Source: Anaerobium acetethylicum
Lineage (GTDB): Bacteria > Bacillota > Clostridia > Lachnospirales > Lachnospiraceae
Assembly: GCF_900096945.1 (NCBI RefSeq)
Contig: NZ_FMKA01000002.1
Span: 1-64,000, forward strand
Length of the DNA stretch: 64,000 bases
Direction: 5' to 3'
The notes beneath the pieces are model-generated. The model was given only the letters and a program-made list of their open reading frames with translations, was not told where the DNA came from and made no database searches. Both the position numbers and the translations under genes were made by a program. Below, piece by piece: positions 43,083 through 52,195 of this stretch; positions within the stretch are counted from its first letter, which is position 1, and each line of letters begins with the position of its first letter.

Positions 43083-43111
43083 TTGAAAAGATTTTTCTTT
43101 TATGTTATTCT
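43083..43111 (+). promoter_or_regulatory. Promoter of nanE
   Basis: TTGAAA (43083-43088) and TATTCT (43106-43111) with a 17-nt spacer, 53 bases before the start codon. The A/T-rich 420-bp region between nanA and nanE presumably also holds the operator of the RpiR-type regulator, but I could not define one. Confidence 0.65.
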
Positions 43112-43164
43112 GTTTTCAACAGCAAGAGATACTTGATGAAAATAAAATAGGAGGTGAAGAAGAT

Positions 43165-43854
43165 ATGAATTCTCCAGTATTAGATAAAATTAAGGGCGGA
43201 CTCATAGTGTCATGCCAGGCATTAAAAGAAGAACCTTTACACAGCTCGTACATCATGTCAAGAATGGCTTACGCCGCTTATCTTGGAGGAGCCGTTGGCA
43301 TCAGGGCAAATACGGTGGAAGATATTACTGAAATCAAGAAAGTGGTCGATATACCAATTATAGGTATCATAAAAGAGGTTTACGGCGATTGCAATGTCTA
43401 CATTACGCCAACAATGAAGGAAGTAGATGCATTGGTTGAATGCGGTGTTGATATAATCGCAATCGACAGTACCAGAAGAGAAAGGCCTAACGGAGAAAAT
43501 CTGGATGACTTCTTTAAAGAAGTAAGAGCAAAATATCCAGACCAGCTGTTCATGGCAGACTGTTCAGATTATGAAGAGGGAATGCATGCGGCTGAAATAG
43601 GTTTCGATCTGATCGGAACAACAATGAATGGATATACAGAATACACCAAAGGTGTGGAACTGCCAAACATTGAATTGATGAAGAAATTAGTTGAAGATAC
43701 GAAAAAGCCGGTTATCGCAGAAGGCGGAATCTGGACTCCTGAACAACTGAAAGCAGCTATGGGGGCTGGGGTTTTAGCTGCAGTTGTAGGAACGGCCATA
43801 ACAAGACCAATGGATATCACAAAAAGATTTGTTGCGGCAATTCAGGATAAGTAG
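43165..43854 (+). CDS. nanE: N-acylglucosamine-6-phosphate 2-epimerase NanE
   Basis: Converts N-acetylmannosamine-6-phosphate to N-acetylglucosamine-6-phosphate. 229 residues, TIM barrel, with the family segments [40 protein letters not shown] and [15 protein letters not shown] 43165 has AGGAGGTGAAG 9 nt upstream; the frame upstream is open but without an RBS. It is the first plus-strand gene of the nan island and precedes the ABC transporter genes. Confidence 0.95.
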   Translation: MNSPVLDKIKGGLIVSCQALKEEPLHSSYIMSRMAYAAYLGGAVGIRANTVEDITEIKKVVDIPIIGIIKEVYGDCNVYITPTMKEVDALVECGVDIIAIDSTRRERPNGENLDDFFKEVRAKYPDQLFMADCSDYEEGMHAAEIGFDLIGTTMNGYTEYTKGVELPNIELMKKLVEDTKKPVIAEGGIWTPEQLKAAMGAGVLAAVVGTAITRPMDITKRFVAAIQDK

Positions 43855-43861
43855 TGAGTGC

Positions 43862-43890
43862 CCAGGAAGGATTTAGTCCTGAATGGTTAA
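43862..43890. repeat. Solo hairpin related to repeat family B
   Basis: GGAAGGATTTAGTCCTGAATGGTTAA, 8 bases after the nanE stop. It could weaken read-through into the binding-protein gene. Confidence 0.5.
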
Positions 43891-44006
43891 AAAGATTTAA
43901 TAAGTACCGTCTCTCTGGGGGAATTGTAGCAGACGACATAACGATGTGATTGCGCAGGAAACTGCAATCAATAGACTAAATTAACTATCACAAGGAGGAT
44001 GTATTA

Positions 44007-45365
44007 ATGAAGAAGAGAGCACTATCACTTATGCTTGTCATGGCTATGACAGCAGGTATGTTAGCTGGATGCGGTACTAAGGACGCGGCTGACACAAAAG
44101 AAGATGCAGGAAAAGAAGAGACAGCAAAAGAGGAAGTAAAAGAAGACGATACCGATTTGGAAGCTGAAATCACATGGTGGAACTATCCTAACTTTGCAGC
44201 AGTGGATGAAACAGCTGGTAAATATGAACAGGGAATCATCGAAGCATTCAATGAAAAATATCCAAACATCAAAGTCAATATCGAAATGATCGATTTCGCT
44301 TCAGGTCCTGAAAAAGTAACAAATGCTATCCAGGGTGGAACTGTATGTGACGTATTATTCGATGCTCCTGGCCGTATCATCCAGTATGGTAAAGATGGCG
44401 TTCTGGCTGATTTAGACGATATGTTCACTGAAGAGTTTGTTGCTGATGTTGACAACGAAAAACTCATCAATGCTTGTTACGTAGGTGACAATGCGTGGAT
44501 GTACCCAATTTCTTCAGCACCATTCTTAATGGCATTCAACAAAACACAGTTAGAAGAATTCGGATTACTTGATATGATCAACTTAGAAGGTGACAGATCA
44601 TGGACAGTAGATCAGTATCAGGCATTAATCAAAGCTCTTAAAGAAAAAGGAGCAAATGGCGCAGTTATGTTCTGTGTATCACAGGGTGGAGACCAGGGAA
44701 CACGTGCAATGTTAGCAAACCTGTCAGGAACTCCAATCACAAATGATGATCTGACTGAATACACAATCAACAGCGATGCAGCAGTAGAAGCTCTTCAGAT
44801 GATCGTTGATAATGTTAAAGATGGTTACATGTTAAATGGTAGCGCTCAGGATGGAACAGCTTCTATCGAAGAATTCGTTTCAGGACGTTCTTCAAATGCA
44901 ATCCTTTTCTCCCCAGGCGTTTACAACAACAACAAGGCAAAAATGGAATTCGAACCAGTATTCCTTCCATTCCCAACTCCAGAAGGAGTAGATCCTGCAT
45001 TAGAATACCTGATCGATGGTTTCTGTGTATTTGACAATGGAGACGAAAACAAAATCGCAGCTTCTAAATTATTAATTGATTTCATCTGTAATGACGCTGA
45101 ATGGGGACCAAAGAACGTTGTTCAGACTGGTACATTCCCAGTTCGCCAGTCATTTGGCAACCTTTATGAAGGTGATGAAAACATGACATACTTAGCAAGT
45201 CTGACTAAATACTATAGTACATACTACAACACAATCGACGGATTTGCAGAAATGAGAACTTACTGGTTCCCTATGCTTCAGGCAGTTCTTTCAGGAGAAG
45301 ATGTAAAAACGGCTCTTGATGGTTTTGTAGAACAGGCAAATCAGTCTATCGCAAACGCACAGTAA
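44007..45365 (+). CDS. ABC transporter sugar-binding lipoprotein, probably for sialic acid
   Basis: Extracellular solute-binding protein (family 1) of 452 residues. Signal peptide with lipobox LAGC near residue 21, an acidic Lys/Glu/Asp linker to about residue 45, then the binding domain starting ITWWNYPNF. The codon choice is more A/T- and C-ending than in the neighbours, as in highly expressed genes. The RBS AAGGAGGATG precedes the ATG. Its place between nanE and the two permeases implies a sialic-acid-related ligand. A stem-loop follows the stop. Confidence 0.9.
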   Translation: MKKRALSLMLVMAMTAGMLAGCGTKDAADTKEDAGKEETAKEEVKEDDTDLEAEITWWNYPNFAAVDETAGKYEQGIIEAFNEKYPNIKVNIEMIDFASGPEKVTNAIQGGTVCDVLFDAPGRIIQYGKDGVLADLDDMFTEEFVADVDNEKLINACYVGDNAWMYPISSAPFLMAFNKTQLEEFGLLDMINLEGDRSWTVDQYQALIKALKEKGANGAVMFCVSQGGDQGTRAMLANLSGTPITNDDLTEYTINSDAAVEALQMIVDNVKDGYMLNGSAQDGTASIEEFVSGRSSNAILFSPGVYNNNKAKMEFEPVFLPFPTPEGVDPALEYLIDGFCVFDNGDENKIAASKLLIDFICNDAEWGPKNVVQTGTFPVRQSFGNLYEGDENMTYLASLTKYYSTYYNTIDGFAEMRTYWFPMLQAVLSGEDVKTALDGFVEQANQSIANAQ

Positions 45366-45414
45366 AATTTCAACTAGAATGAAATAGAGATATAGGAAAT
45401 AATAGCAATCTAAT

Positions 45415-45453
45415 CTTCTCCCCAGCCTTTGAAAGGTATGGGGAGAAAGTTTT
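45415..45453 (+). terminator. Intercistronic stem-loop after the binding-protein gene
   Basis: CTTCTCCCCA and TGGGGAGAAAG pair around a loop that itself can pair (CCTTT/AAAGG), followed by TTTT. It would act as a partial terminator or 3' stabiliser, giving more binding protein than permease. Confidence 0.7.
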
Positions 45454-45513
45454 GAAGGACATCTTTTGAAGATACTTATCTCTATGTCGCTATTATATTA
45501 GGAAGGTGTAGCT

Positions 45514-46410
45514 ATGAATAAACAAAAACTATATAAGATACGCATGAGAGAAACATTGGTGTCATATGCATTCTTGGCTCCAGCATTATTATTTTTCGTG
45601 ATATTCGTTGTTTATCCAATGATTTCAGGGGTTTATACGAGTCTTTTCAATTACACGATCAGAAAATTTGATTTTATCGGAGTGGATAATTACATCAGAT
45701 TAGTAAGCGATCCGATTTTCAAAAAGTCATTAATCAATACATTGGTAATCGTTCTTGGGTCGGTTCCAATCGTTGTACTGTTTGCCCTGTTCGTAGGCCT
45801 TACAATCTATGAAAAGCATTCGGCAATCCGTTCCTTTTTCCGTTGCGTGTTCTATCTGCCGGTTGTAACAGGTACTGTAGCCGTAACCGTAGTGTGGAAA
45901 TGGATCTATGATCCAATCAATGGTATCCTGAACTATCTTTTACAGTCAGCACACATCATTAATGAACCAATCATGTGGCTGGGCGACAAGAGATTTGCGA
46001 TCTGGGCAATTATCATCATCCTCCTGACAACATCCGTAGGCCAGCCTATTATCCTTTATGTGGCAGCTCTCGGTAACATCGATCAGTCCCTTACAGAGGC
46101 GGCAGAAGTTGATGGAGCAAACAGATGGCAGGTGTTCAAAAACATCAAATGGCCTGGTTTAATGCCTACAACCCTTTATATCGTCGTTATTACGACAATC
46201 AATTCCTTCCAGTGCTTCTCGTTAATCCAGCTGTTGACATCTGGCGGACCAAACTACTCAACAAGTACGATCATGTACCTTGTATATGAAAAAGCATTCA
46301 AATTAGGACAATTTGGATATGCAAATTCAATGGGTGTCATATTGGCGGTCATCATCGGCATTATCAGCTTCCTACAGTTTAAGTTCTTAGGAAATGACGT
46401 AGAGTATTAA
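45514..46410 (+). CDS. Sugar ABC transporter permease 1
   Basis: Membrane subunit of 298 residues with six helices and the inner-membrane signature EAAEVDGANRWQVFKNIKWP, the coupling helix that contacts the ATPase. N-terminal segment AFLAPALLFFVIFVVYP is typical of MalF/UgpA-like permeases. The RBS GGAAGGTG precedes the ATG. It forms the transport channel with permease 2. No ATPase gene is in the cluster, so a shared MsmX/UgpC-type ATPase encoded elsewhere is expected. Confidence 0.93.
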   Translation: MNKQKLYKIRMRETLVSYAFLAPALLFFVIFVVYPMISGVYTSLFNYTIRKFDFIGVDNYIRLVSDPIFKKSLINTLVIVLGSVPIVVLFALFVGLTIYEKHSAIRSFFRCVFYLPVVTGTVAVTVVWKWIYDPINGILNYLLQSAHIINEPIMWLGDKRFAIWAIIIILLTTSVGQPIILYVAALGNIDQSLTEAAEVDGANRWQVFKNIKWPGLMPTTLYIVVITTINSFQCFSLIQLLTSGGPNYSTSTIMYLVYEKAFKLGQFGYANSMGVILAVIIGIISFLQFKFLGNDVEY

Positions 46411-46428
46411 GAGAAGGAGATCAGAAAA

Positions 46429-47280
46429 ATGAAAGATACAAATGCATTAAGCTCAAGAAAGAAAAAGACGACAGTAGCAGATATTATTTCTCTTATCTTA
46501 TTATTTTTATTAACATTCATATTCGTATTTCCTTTTTACTGGATTGTAACGGGAGCCTTTAAAGATCAGAAAATAGCAGTTCAGCTTCCACCACAGTGGT
46601 TCCCTACGGATCCTACGCTGACAAGCTTCGTGACGCTTTTTAAAAACCCTGCACTTCAGTGGCTTTGGAACAGTGTGTTCATAGCACTTGCGACAATGGT
46701 TCTTGTGTGTCTCACAGCAGCCCTTGCCGGATATGTGCTTGCTAAAAAAAGGTTTTACGGACAGGCATTGATATTCAGCATGTTCATCATTGCCATGGCT
46801 CTTCCAAAACAGGTAGTCCTGGTTCCTCTGGTGCGTATGATCAATGCCCTGGGATTCCATAACACAATGGCAGCTGTTATCCTTCCTGCGGTAGGCTGGC
46901 CTTTCGGTATCTTCCTGATGAAGCAGTTTAGCGAGACGATTCCGGGAGAACTTCTTGAAGCGGCAAAAATAGATGGCTGCGGCGAGCTGAAGACTTTCTT
47001 TAATATTGTAATACCTATCATCAAACCAGGTATTGCGGCTCTGGCAATCTTCACCTTTATCACGGCTTGGAATGACTACTTCATGCAGTTGATCATGTTG
47101 AACACCAGGGCTAAATTAACACTACCTCTTGGTATCGCAACACTGCAGGCTGAATTTGCTACCAACTATGGTGTTCTTATGGCAGGTGCGGCGTTGGCAG
47201 CCGTTCCGATTGTTACAGTATTTATTGCATTCCAGAAATACTTTACTCAGGGTATCACTATGGGTGCTGTAAAAGGCTGA
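46429..47280 (+). CDS. Sugar ABC transporter permease 2
   Basis: Partner membrane subunit of 283 residues, MalG/UgpE-like, with six helices and the coupling motif EAAKIDGCGELKTFFNIVIP. It starts 19 nt after permease 1 with AGAAGGAGA ahead of the ATG. The final segment YFTQGITMGAVKG is the common ending of this family. A terminator follows at 47309-47363. Confidence 0.93.
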   Translation: MKDTNALSSRKKKTTVADIISLILLFLLTFIFVFPFYWIVTGAFKDQKIAVQLPPQWFPTDPTLTSFVTLFKNPALQWLWNSVFIALATMVLVCLTAALAGYVLAKKRFYGQALIFSMFIIAMALPKQVVLVPLVRMINALGFHNTMAAVILPAVGWPFGIFLMKQFSETIPGELLEAAKIDGCGELKTFFNIVIPIIKPGIAALAIFTFITAWNDYFMQLIMLNTRAKLTLPLGIATLQAEFATNYGVLMAGAALAAVPIVTVFIAFQKYFTQGITMGAVKG

Positions 47281-47308
47281 TGCAGAGCAGACAGGAATAG
47301 AAGAAGTT

Positions 47309-47363
47309 GGATGAAGTGGAAAATTCCTAGTTTTGTATAGGTAATACCATCTTCATCCTTTTT
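47309..47363 (+). terminator. Terminator after the ABC permease genes
   Basis: GGATGAAG and CTTCATCC close a 34-nt loop with an inner weak helix, then five T residues. Confidence 0.65.
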
Positions 47364-47364
47364 C

Positions 47365-47373
47365 TGATATAAT
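47365..47373 (+). promoter_or_regulatory. Extended -10 promoter of the yhcH-nanK-rpiR genes
   Basis: TGATATAAT is an extended -10 element (TG-n-TATAAT) lying directly after the terminator T-run and 30 bases before the YhcH start. No good -35 is visible, which extended -10 promoters can lack. Confidence 0.5.
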
Positions 47374-47402
47374 AAAGATAAATGAAAAAGGAAGTGGCAG
47401 AT

Positions 47403-47852
47403 ATGTTATATGATGAAATCGGCAATATCCTGAAATACAGGGGAATATCCAAAAATTTTGATGTTGCGGCGGATTTTATAGCCGGCACTGATCTTTCAAA
47501 GCTGCCTCTTGGACGGACAGAGATTGATGGCAGCAGCGTATTTATCAATGTAATGGAAGCCAGTGCAGGAGACAGGGAAAATCTGCGTTTTGAAGTCCAT
47601 GATAAATATATGGATATACAGATTGACCTGGAAGGCACAGAGATCATTGAAATCGGCCTCGGTAAAATTGAGGTTCTGGAACCTGTGGATGAAGGAAAAG
47701 ATATCGGTTTTGTGAAAGCGGAAAGCTCAGCAGTATGTACAATGGGTCCGGGAAGATTTATCGTATGTATGGCGGGCGAGCCTCACAAACCGGGAATAGC
47801 AGCGTTGGACAATAGAAATTTAAAGAAATGTGTTGTAAAAGTGGCACGATAG
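47403..47852 (+). CDS. YhcH/YjgK/YiaL-family protein (NanQ-like anomerase)
   Basis: 149-residue cytoplasmic beta-sandwich protein of the DUF386 family. Members in sialic acid operons (NanQ) speed interconversion of sialic acid anomers. The segments FEVHDKYMDIQIDLEG and PGRFIVCMAGEPHKPGIA contain the expected metal/sugar-binding His and Glu residues. The ATG at 47403 is chosen because AAAAAGGAAG lies 8 nt upstream; ATG 47382 has no RBS. nanK follows after 14 nt. Confidence 0.88.
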   Translation: MLYDEIGNILKYRGISKNFDVAADFIAGTDLSKLPLGRTEIDGSSVFINVMEASAGDRENLRFEVHDKYMDIQIDLEGTEIIEIGLGKIEVLEPVDEGKDIGFVKAESSAVCTMGPGRFIVCMAGEPHKPGIAALDNRNLKKCVVKVAR

Positions 47853-47866
47853 TCAGGAGGAATCAA

Positions 47867-48751
47867 ATGAAAATAGCGGCTCTCGATATTGGAGGAACAT
47901 CGATCAAGGCAGGAATCTGGGAAGATGGAGAACTTTCAGGATTGAAGGAATATGACACCGATGCGAAACGCGGCGGTCAGTTCGTCATGGAAAAGGCAAT
48001 CAGCATAATAAGGGAATTTGAAGGATTCGAACGCATAGGCATCAGCACGGCAGGGCAGGTAGATCCTGTCAGGGGAATGATTACCTATGCAAATGAAAAT
48101 ATTCCCGGATATACAGGAATGAAAATAAAAGAGATTATGGAAAAAGAGTTCGGCGTGCCGACGGCTGTAGAAAATGACGTGAATTCCGCCGCACTTGGCG
48201 AGGCGCATTATGGTGCGGGCCGCGATTACAATGATTTCTTATGTGCAACCTACGGAACGGGCGTTGGCGGTGCAATCATAATTGATCGGAAGATTTACAC
48301 GGGAAGCGGCTTTTCAGCAGGTGAATTCGGAAGCCTGGTGATTCATGCAGATAAAAGAATTGAAGGGGATCTTCTCAGCGGCTGTTACGAACGATATGCA
48401 TCCACCACTGCTCTCGTGAGAAATGCCAGGGAATACGACGTTGAACTGTCAAACGGAAGGAAGATCTTCGAGCGGATAGAAGAACCGGAAGTGAAAATGA
48501 TAGTAGACAACTGGATCAATGAAATCTCATATGGCCTGACCACTCTGATCCATATTTTCAATCCATCCTGTGTTGTTTTGGGGGGCGGAGTATTAGCACA
48601 AAAATATGTTGTTGAAAAGCTGAACAAAGTTATTTACAATAACATTATGGATAGTTTTAAAAATGTCAAACTGGTTCAGGCAGAACTGGGGAACAAGGCG
48701 GGCCTTTTTGGTGCCGTGCATTGTGCAAAGTCGATAGGCGGAAAAGCCTGA
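47867..48751 (+). CDS. nanK: ROK-family N-acetylmannosamine kinase (NanK)
   Basis: Phosphorylates N-acetylmannosamine. The 294-residue protein begins ALDIGGTSIKAGIW, the ATP phosphate loop, and has VENDVNSAALGE with the catalytic Asp and YGTGVGGAII. The ROK zinc motif C-x-C-G-x2-G-C is absent: the corresponding region reads SAGEFGSLVIHADKRIEGD, as in zinc-free ROK kinases. The RBS CAGGAGG is 7 nt before ATG 47867. Substrate is inferred from the surrounding nan genes. Confidence 0.9.
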   Translation: MKIAALDIGGTSIKAGIWEDGELSGLKEYDTDAKRGGQFVMEKAISIIREFEGFERIGISTAGQVDPVRGMITYANENIPGYTGMKIKEIMEKEFGVPTAVENDVNSAALGEAHYGAGRDYNDFLCATYGTGVGGAIIIDRKIYTGSGFSAGEFGSLVIHADKRIEGDLLSGCYERYASTTALVRNAREYDVELSNGRKIFERIEEPEVKMIVDNWINEISYGLTTLIHIFNPSCVVLGGGVLAQKYVVEKLNKVIYNNIMDSFKNVKLVQAELGNKAGLFGAVHCAKSIGGKA

Positions 48752-48828
48752 GACTGTAACCTGGAGGTGTCCGGCAGAAGACGGAAAAGCAACTGAGGGT
48801 GACTATTAAATAATTAAGAGGTGTAAAT

Positions 48829-49692
48829 ATGGCAAACGGCGATTTTTTATCAAGTATACAGGCTTCATACGGACATTTTACAAAAGCTGAAAAGAAGGTC
48901 GCAGATTATATTCTGAAAAACCCGAAGCAGGTAATCTTCATGTCAATCTCAGATTTGGCAGAAGCCTGCAATGTTGGGGATACCAGCGTTTTCCGTTTCT
49001 GTCGGACGATGAAGCTGCAGGGATATCAGGAATTTAAGATGCAGCTTTCACTGAGTATCAATACAAGTGATGAGGATATTGAACTCAAAACAGGAATGAC
49101 TCCTATAAGCCTGGACGATTCTTTTGGAGTCCTGTCTCAGAAGGTGCTGCAGAATAATCTGAATGCAATCAATGAGACGTTTTCGCTTCTCAAGCCGGAG
49201 GAGATTGCAAGGGCCATGTACTATTTTGAAAAGGCTGAGCACGTTTATTTCTTTGGTGTCGGAACAAGTATGGTAACTGCCCTGGCAGCTACAAATAAAT
49301 TTTTGAGGATTACCCCGAAAGTCCACTGCGTAATCGATGCCCATATGCAGGCGATGCTGGCTTCGATGCTTACGGAAAATGATCTCGCTGTCGTAATATC
49401 CTATTCAGGTGCTACAAAGGATACGATTCATGTGGCAAAGCTTGCTAAAAATGTTGGGGCAAAAGTAGTGAGCATAACGCGCCATGAAAAATCTCCGCTG
49501 GCGGCGCATTCGAATGTTACCATTCTGTGCGGATCAAATGAAGGACCTCTCGATGGCGGTTCAACTTCAGGCCAGATCAGCCAGCTTTATCTGATCGATC
49601 TGCTTTATATGGAATATTACAAGAAACGCTACGAGGTCAGCAACATTAATAACCAGAAGACTTCATCGGCAGTTTTGGACAAGATTTATTGA
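48829..49692 (+). CDS. MurR/RpiR-family transcriptional regulator (NanR-like)
   Basis: 287-residue repressor-type protein with an N-terminal RpiR helix-turn-helix (about residues 15-75, LAEACNVGDTSVFRFCRTM) and a C-terminal SIS sugar-phosphate-binding domain (YFFGVGTSMVTALAA, VISYSGATKDTIHVAK). In nan operons of Firmicutes such regulators sense ManNAc-6-P or GlcNAc-6-P, so control of this island is the natural inference. The RBS AAGAGGTG precedes the ATG. Confidence 0.9.
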   Translation: MANGDFLSSIQASYGHFTKAEKKVADYILKNPKQVIFMSISDLAEACNVGDTSVFRFCRTMKLQGYQEFKMQLSLSINTSDEDIELKTGMTPISLDDSFGVLSQKVLQNNLNAINETFSLLKPEEIARAMYYFEKAEHVYFFGVGTSMVTALAATNKFLRITPKVHCVIDAHMQAMLASMLTENDLAVVISYSGATKDTIHVAKLAKNVGAKVVSITRHEKSPLAAHSNVTILCGSNEGPLDGGSTSGQISQLYLIDLLYMEYYKKRYEVSNINNQKTSSAVLDKIY

Positions 49693-49781
49693 GTGCATAG
49701 AAAACAAAGCAAATCTTAAAAAAGTAGTGGTATTTTTTTTGTGAAATAGTATGATCGGATAATATGCTTTTTGTTCGTTTT

Positions 49782-49816
49782 AACGGGAATGCAGGTGTAC
49801 TGTATTCCCGTTTTGT
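49782..49816 (+). terminator. Terminator after the RpiR-type regulator
   Basis: AACGGGAAT and ATTCCCGTT form a 9-bp stem with a 13-nt loop followed by TTGTG. The rest of the 307-bp gap before the chemoreceptor holds a TATAAT at 49819-49824 without a clear -35. Confidence 0.75.
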
Positions 49817-49999
49817 GTTATAATCACTATATCTATTTTGCATCAGGGTGTTGGAATTCTTTCGTTTCCTGAAGGTAAGAATGTTGGTAACTGTTCAGAA
49901 ATCAGGGAAGAGCACTGAGGCATGTTCCACAAGACAGAATTGGGTTCCTGATCGAAGAGTGAACAGGAACAGAATTGACAGAAGAAAGGAGACAGCAAG

Positions 50000-52165
50000 A
50001 TGAAGAAGCCGCAAATATTCAAAGGGCTGAAAGGCATGCAGACTGACAGGGAGGTCAGCAAAAGGAGTTGGAGAATGGGCAGAATGATTGGATTTTTGGT
50101 TGAAAAGAATCTTGTGCCATCAAAGCTGAGAGGAATCCGGATGAAGCTTATAGGGGCGTTCATGATACCGGTGCTTCTGATCATTGTTCTGGGAGTTGTG
50201 TCATACAGCAAAGCATCGACGGGAATCATCTCGAATTATGAAAAATCAAGTGAGACATCGCTGGTAATGATGAGCAAATATTTTAATCTGGGCCTGGATA
50301 ACATATCTTCCAAGGTAGCAGAACTGAATTCAAATACGAGTATGAAGGAGTATTATGGAGGCAGAATAAATACGGAGCAGGAAAAGAATGCAGCGATAGC
50401 AGCAATCCAGAGTGCTGTGATGGGCATATCGACAACGGATAAAAATATTGAATTTATATATGTTTTAGGCAAAGAAGGATATGGAATATCTTCTTCAGGA
50501 GTAATCAGGCAGGAGGCTGTCCAGGGATTTTTCCAGTCGGATGAAGCAAAGGCTTTTGCGGAGTCCGGTGAAAAGACTGCATGGATAGGAATCCATTCCT
50601 ATCTTGACGAGAATATCAGTAAAACAGGAGCTACTAATATCGACCGTTACAGCATTTCATTTATCAGGTACCTGTTCGATGCTTCAAACAGAGAGGCAGG
50701 ATATATAGTCACAGATGTCAAGAAGAGCTTTGTGGCTGATGCATTTAAGGAAACTGATTTCGGAGATGGAAGCATTGCCGCTTTTGTGACTCCTGACGGC
50801 AGGGAGATTGTGTATGGAAAAGAAAGCGATAAAACCGTTTTCACCGGGCAGAAATTCTATGAAAAGTCGCTGGAAAGCGGAAAAGACTCCGGGACGGAAT
50901 ATGTGGAGCATGAAGGAAGCCAGTATCTGTACATCTATTCGAGGGTTGAGAATTCAAATGCAATGCTCTGCACCCTGATCCCAGAAGCCATGATACTTGA
51001 ACAGGCAAGTGCTGTTAAGGATATCACGATAGCAATCGTAATCATAGCAAGCCTGATAGCAATCGCAACAGGAACCATTATTTCGTCGGGAATCGGCGTG
51101 ACCATAAACAGGACAAATCAGGTGCTTACGGTAGCAGCTTCAGGTGATCTGACGGATGAGCTTCATCTGGATAGAAAGGATGAATTCAAAATTCTGGGCG
51201 AAAGCATCAACAGCATGCTGAGTGGAATGAAGAATCTGATCAACAAAATGGCCAATGTAAGCAAAACAGTAAACAGTTCTTCTATGGGGCTGTCAGATAC
51301 ATCGGAAATCCTGCTTCAGGCAACGAAGAACATATCACAGGCAGTGAGTGACATTGAAGAAGGTGTAACCCAGCAGGCGCAGGATGCGGAAAATTGTCTG
51401 CTGAAGATGTCAGAACTTTCAGAGCAGATTAATGCGGTTTCCGTAAACACTGAAGAAATCGACAGGATAGCCGGAAATACGAAAGAAATCGTAAAGAACG
51501 GGATTATGGTTGTGGGAGATCTGGGCATTAAAGCAAAAAACACATCAGACATAACGCAGAATATCATCAGGGACATAGAAAGCCTTGCTTTGGAAACCAG
51601 ATCGATCAGTGGAATCATTGGCACAATAAATGAAATCGCATCTCAGACGAACCTTCTGTCACTGAATGCCTCCATAGAAGCAGCGAGAGCAGGAGCGGCA
51701 GGAAGAGGATTCGCAGTTGTAGCAGGAGAGATCAGAAAGCTGGCTGAACAGTCTTCGTTTGCGGCAAATCAGATTGGAAAGATTATAGAACAGATACAGG
51801 ATCAGACCCACAGAACCGTACTGACAGCCAAACAGGCCGAAGAGATCGTAGCTTCCCAGGAAGCGGCATTTTCTACAACAGTCAGTGCATTTGATGAAAT
51901 CAATGTGAAGGTGGAAAGCCTTGCAGATAACCTCACCAGGATTTCGATGGGGATTTCAGAAATTGAAAAGGCAAAAGACGATACGCTGAATGCAATTGAA
52001 AGCATTTCTGCAACTTCTGAAGAAACAGCTGCAGCTGCCAACGAGCTTGGCGTAACTGCTGAAGATCAGCTGAAATCTGTCCAGGGGCTGAATGATGCTG
52101 CAATCAGGCTTGGAGAGCAGGCCAATGATCTAATGGCTACAATCAGCGTATTCAGAATAGAATAA
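50000..52165 (+). CDS. Methyl-accepting chemotaxis protein with dCache-type sensor
   Basis: Transmembrane chemoreceptor of 721 residues. TM1 is at about 50-70 ([18 protein letters not shown]), a periplasmic double-Cache-like sensor covers about 75-330, TM2 is about 337-360, a HAMP domain follows, and the signalling domain contains the conserved tip [21 protein letters not shown] near residue 545. The N-terminus has about 40 basic residues before TM1, longer than usual; an internal Met (near residue 27 or 49) could be the real start, but the RBS AAAGGAGACAGC supports the first ATG. No che or flagellar genes are in the window. Confidence 0.9.
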   Translation: MKKPQIFKGLKGMQTDREVSKRSWRMGRMIGFLVEKNLVPSKLRGIRMKLIGAFMIPVLLIIVLGVVSYSKASTGIISNYEKSSETSLVMMSKYFNLGLDNISSKVAELNSNTSMKEYYGGRINTEQEKNAAIAAIQSAVMGISTTDKNIEFIYVLGKEGYGISSSGVIRQEAVQGFFQSDEAKAFAESGEKTAWIGIHSYLDENISKTGATNIDRYSISFIRYLFDASNREAGYIVTDVKKSFVADAFKETDFGDGSIAAFVTPDGREIVYGKESDKTVFTGQKFYEKSLESGKDSGTEYVEHEGSQYLYIYSRVENSNAMLCTLIPEAMILEQASAVKDITIAIVIIASLIAIATGTIISSGIGVTINRTNQVLTVAASGDLTDELHLDRKDEFKILGESINSMLSGMKNLINKMANVSKTVNSSSMGLSDTSEILLQATKNISQAVSDIEEGVTQQAQDAENCLLKMSELSEQINAVSVNTEEIDRIAGNTKEIVKNGIMVVGDLGIKAKNTSDITQNIIRDIESLALETRSISGIIGTINEIASQTNLLSLNASIEAARAGAAGRGFAVVAGEIRKLAEQSSFAANQIGKIIEQIQDQTHRTVLTAKQAEEIVASQEAAFSTTVSAFDEINVKVESLADNLTRISMGISEIEKAKDDTLNAIESISATSEETAAAANELGVTAEDQLKSVQGLNDAAIRLGEQANDLMATISVFRIE

Positions 52166-52195
52166 GGTCAGAATTGGAAGGGCCGGGAACATTTG

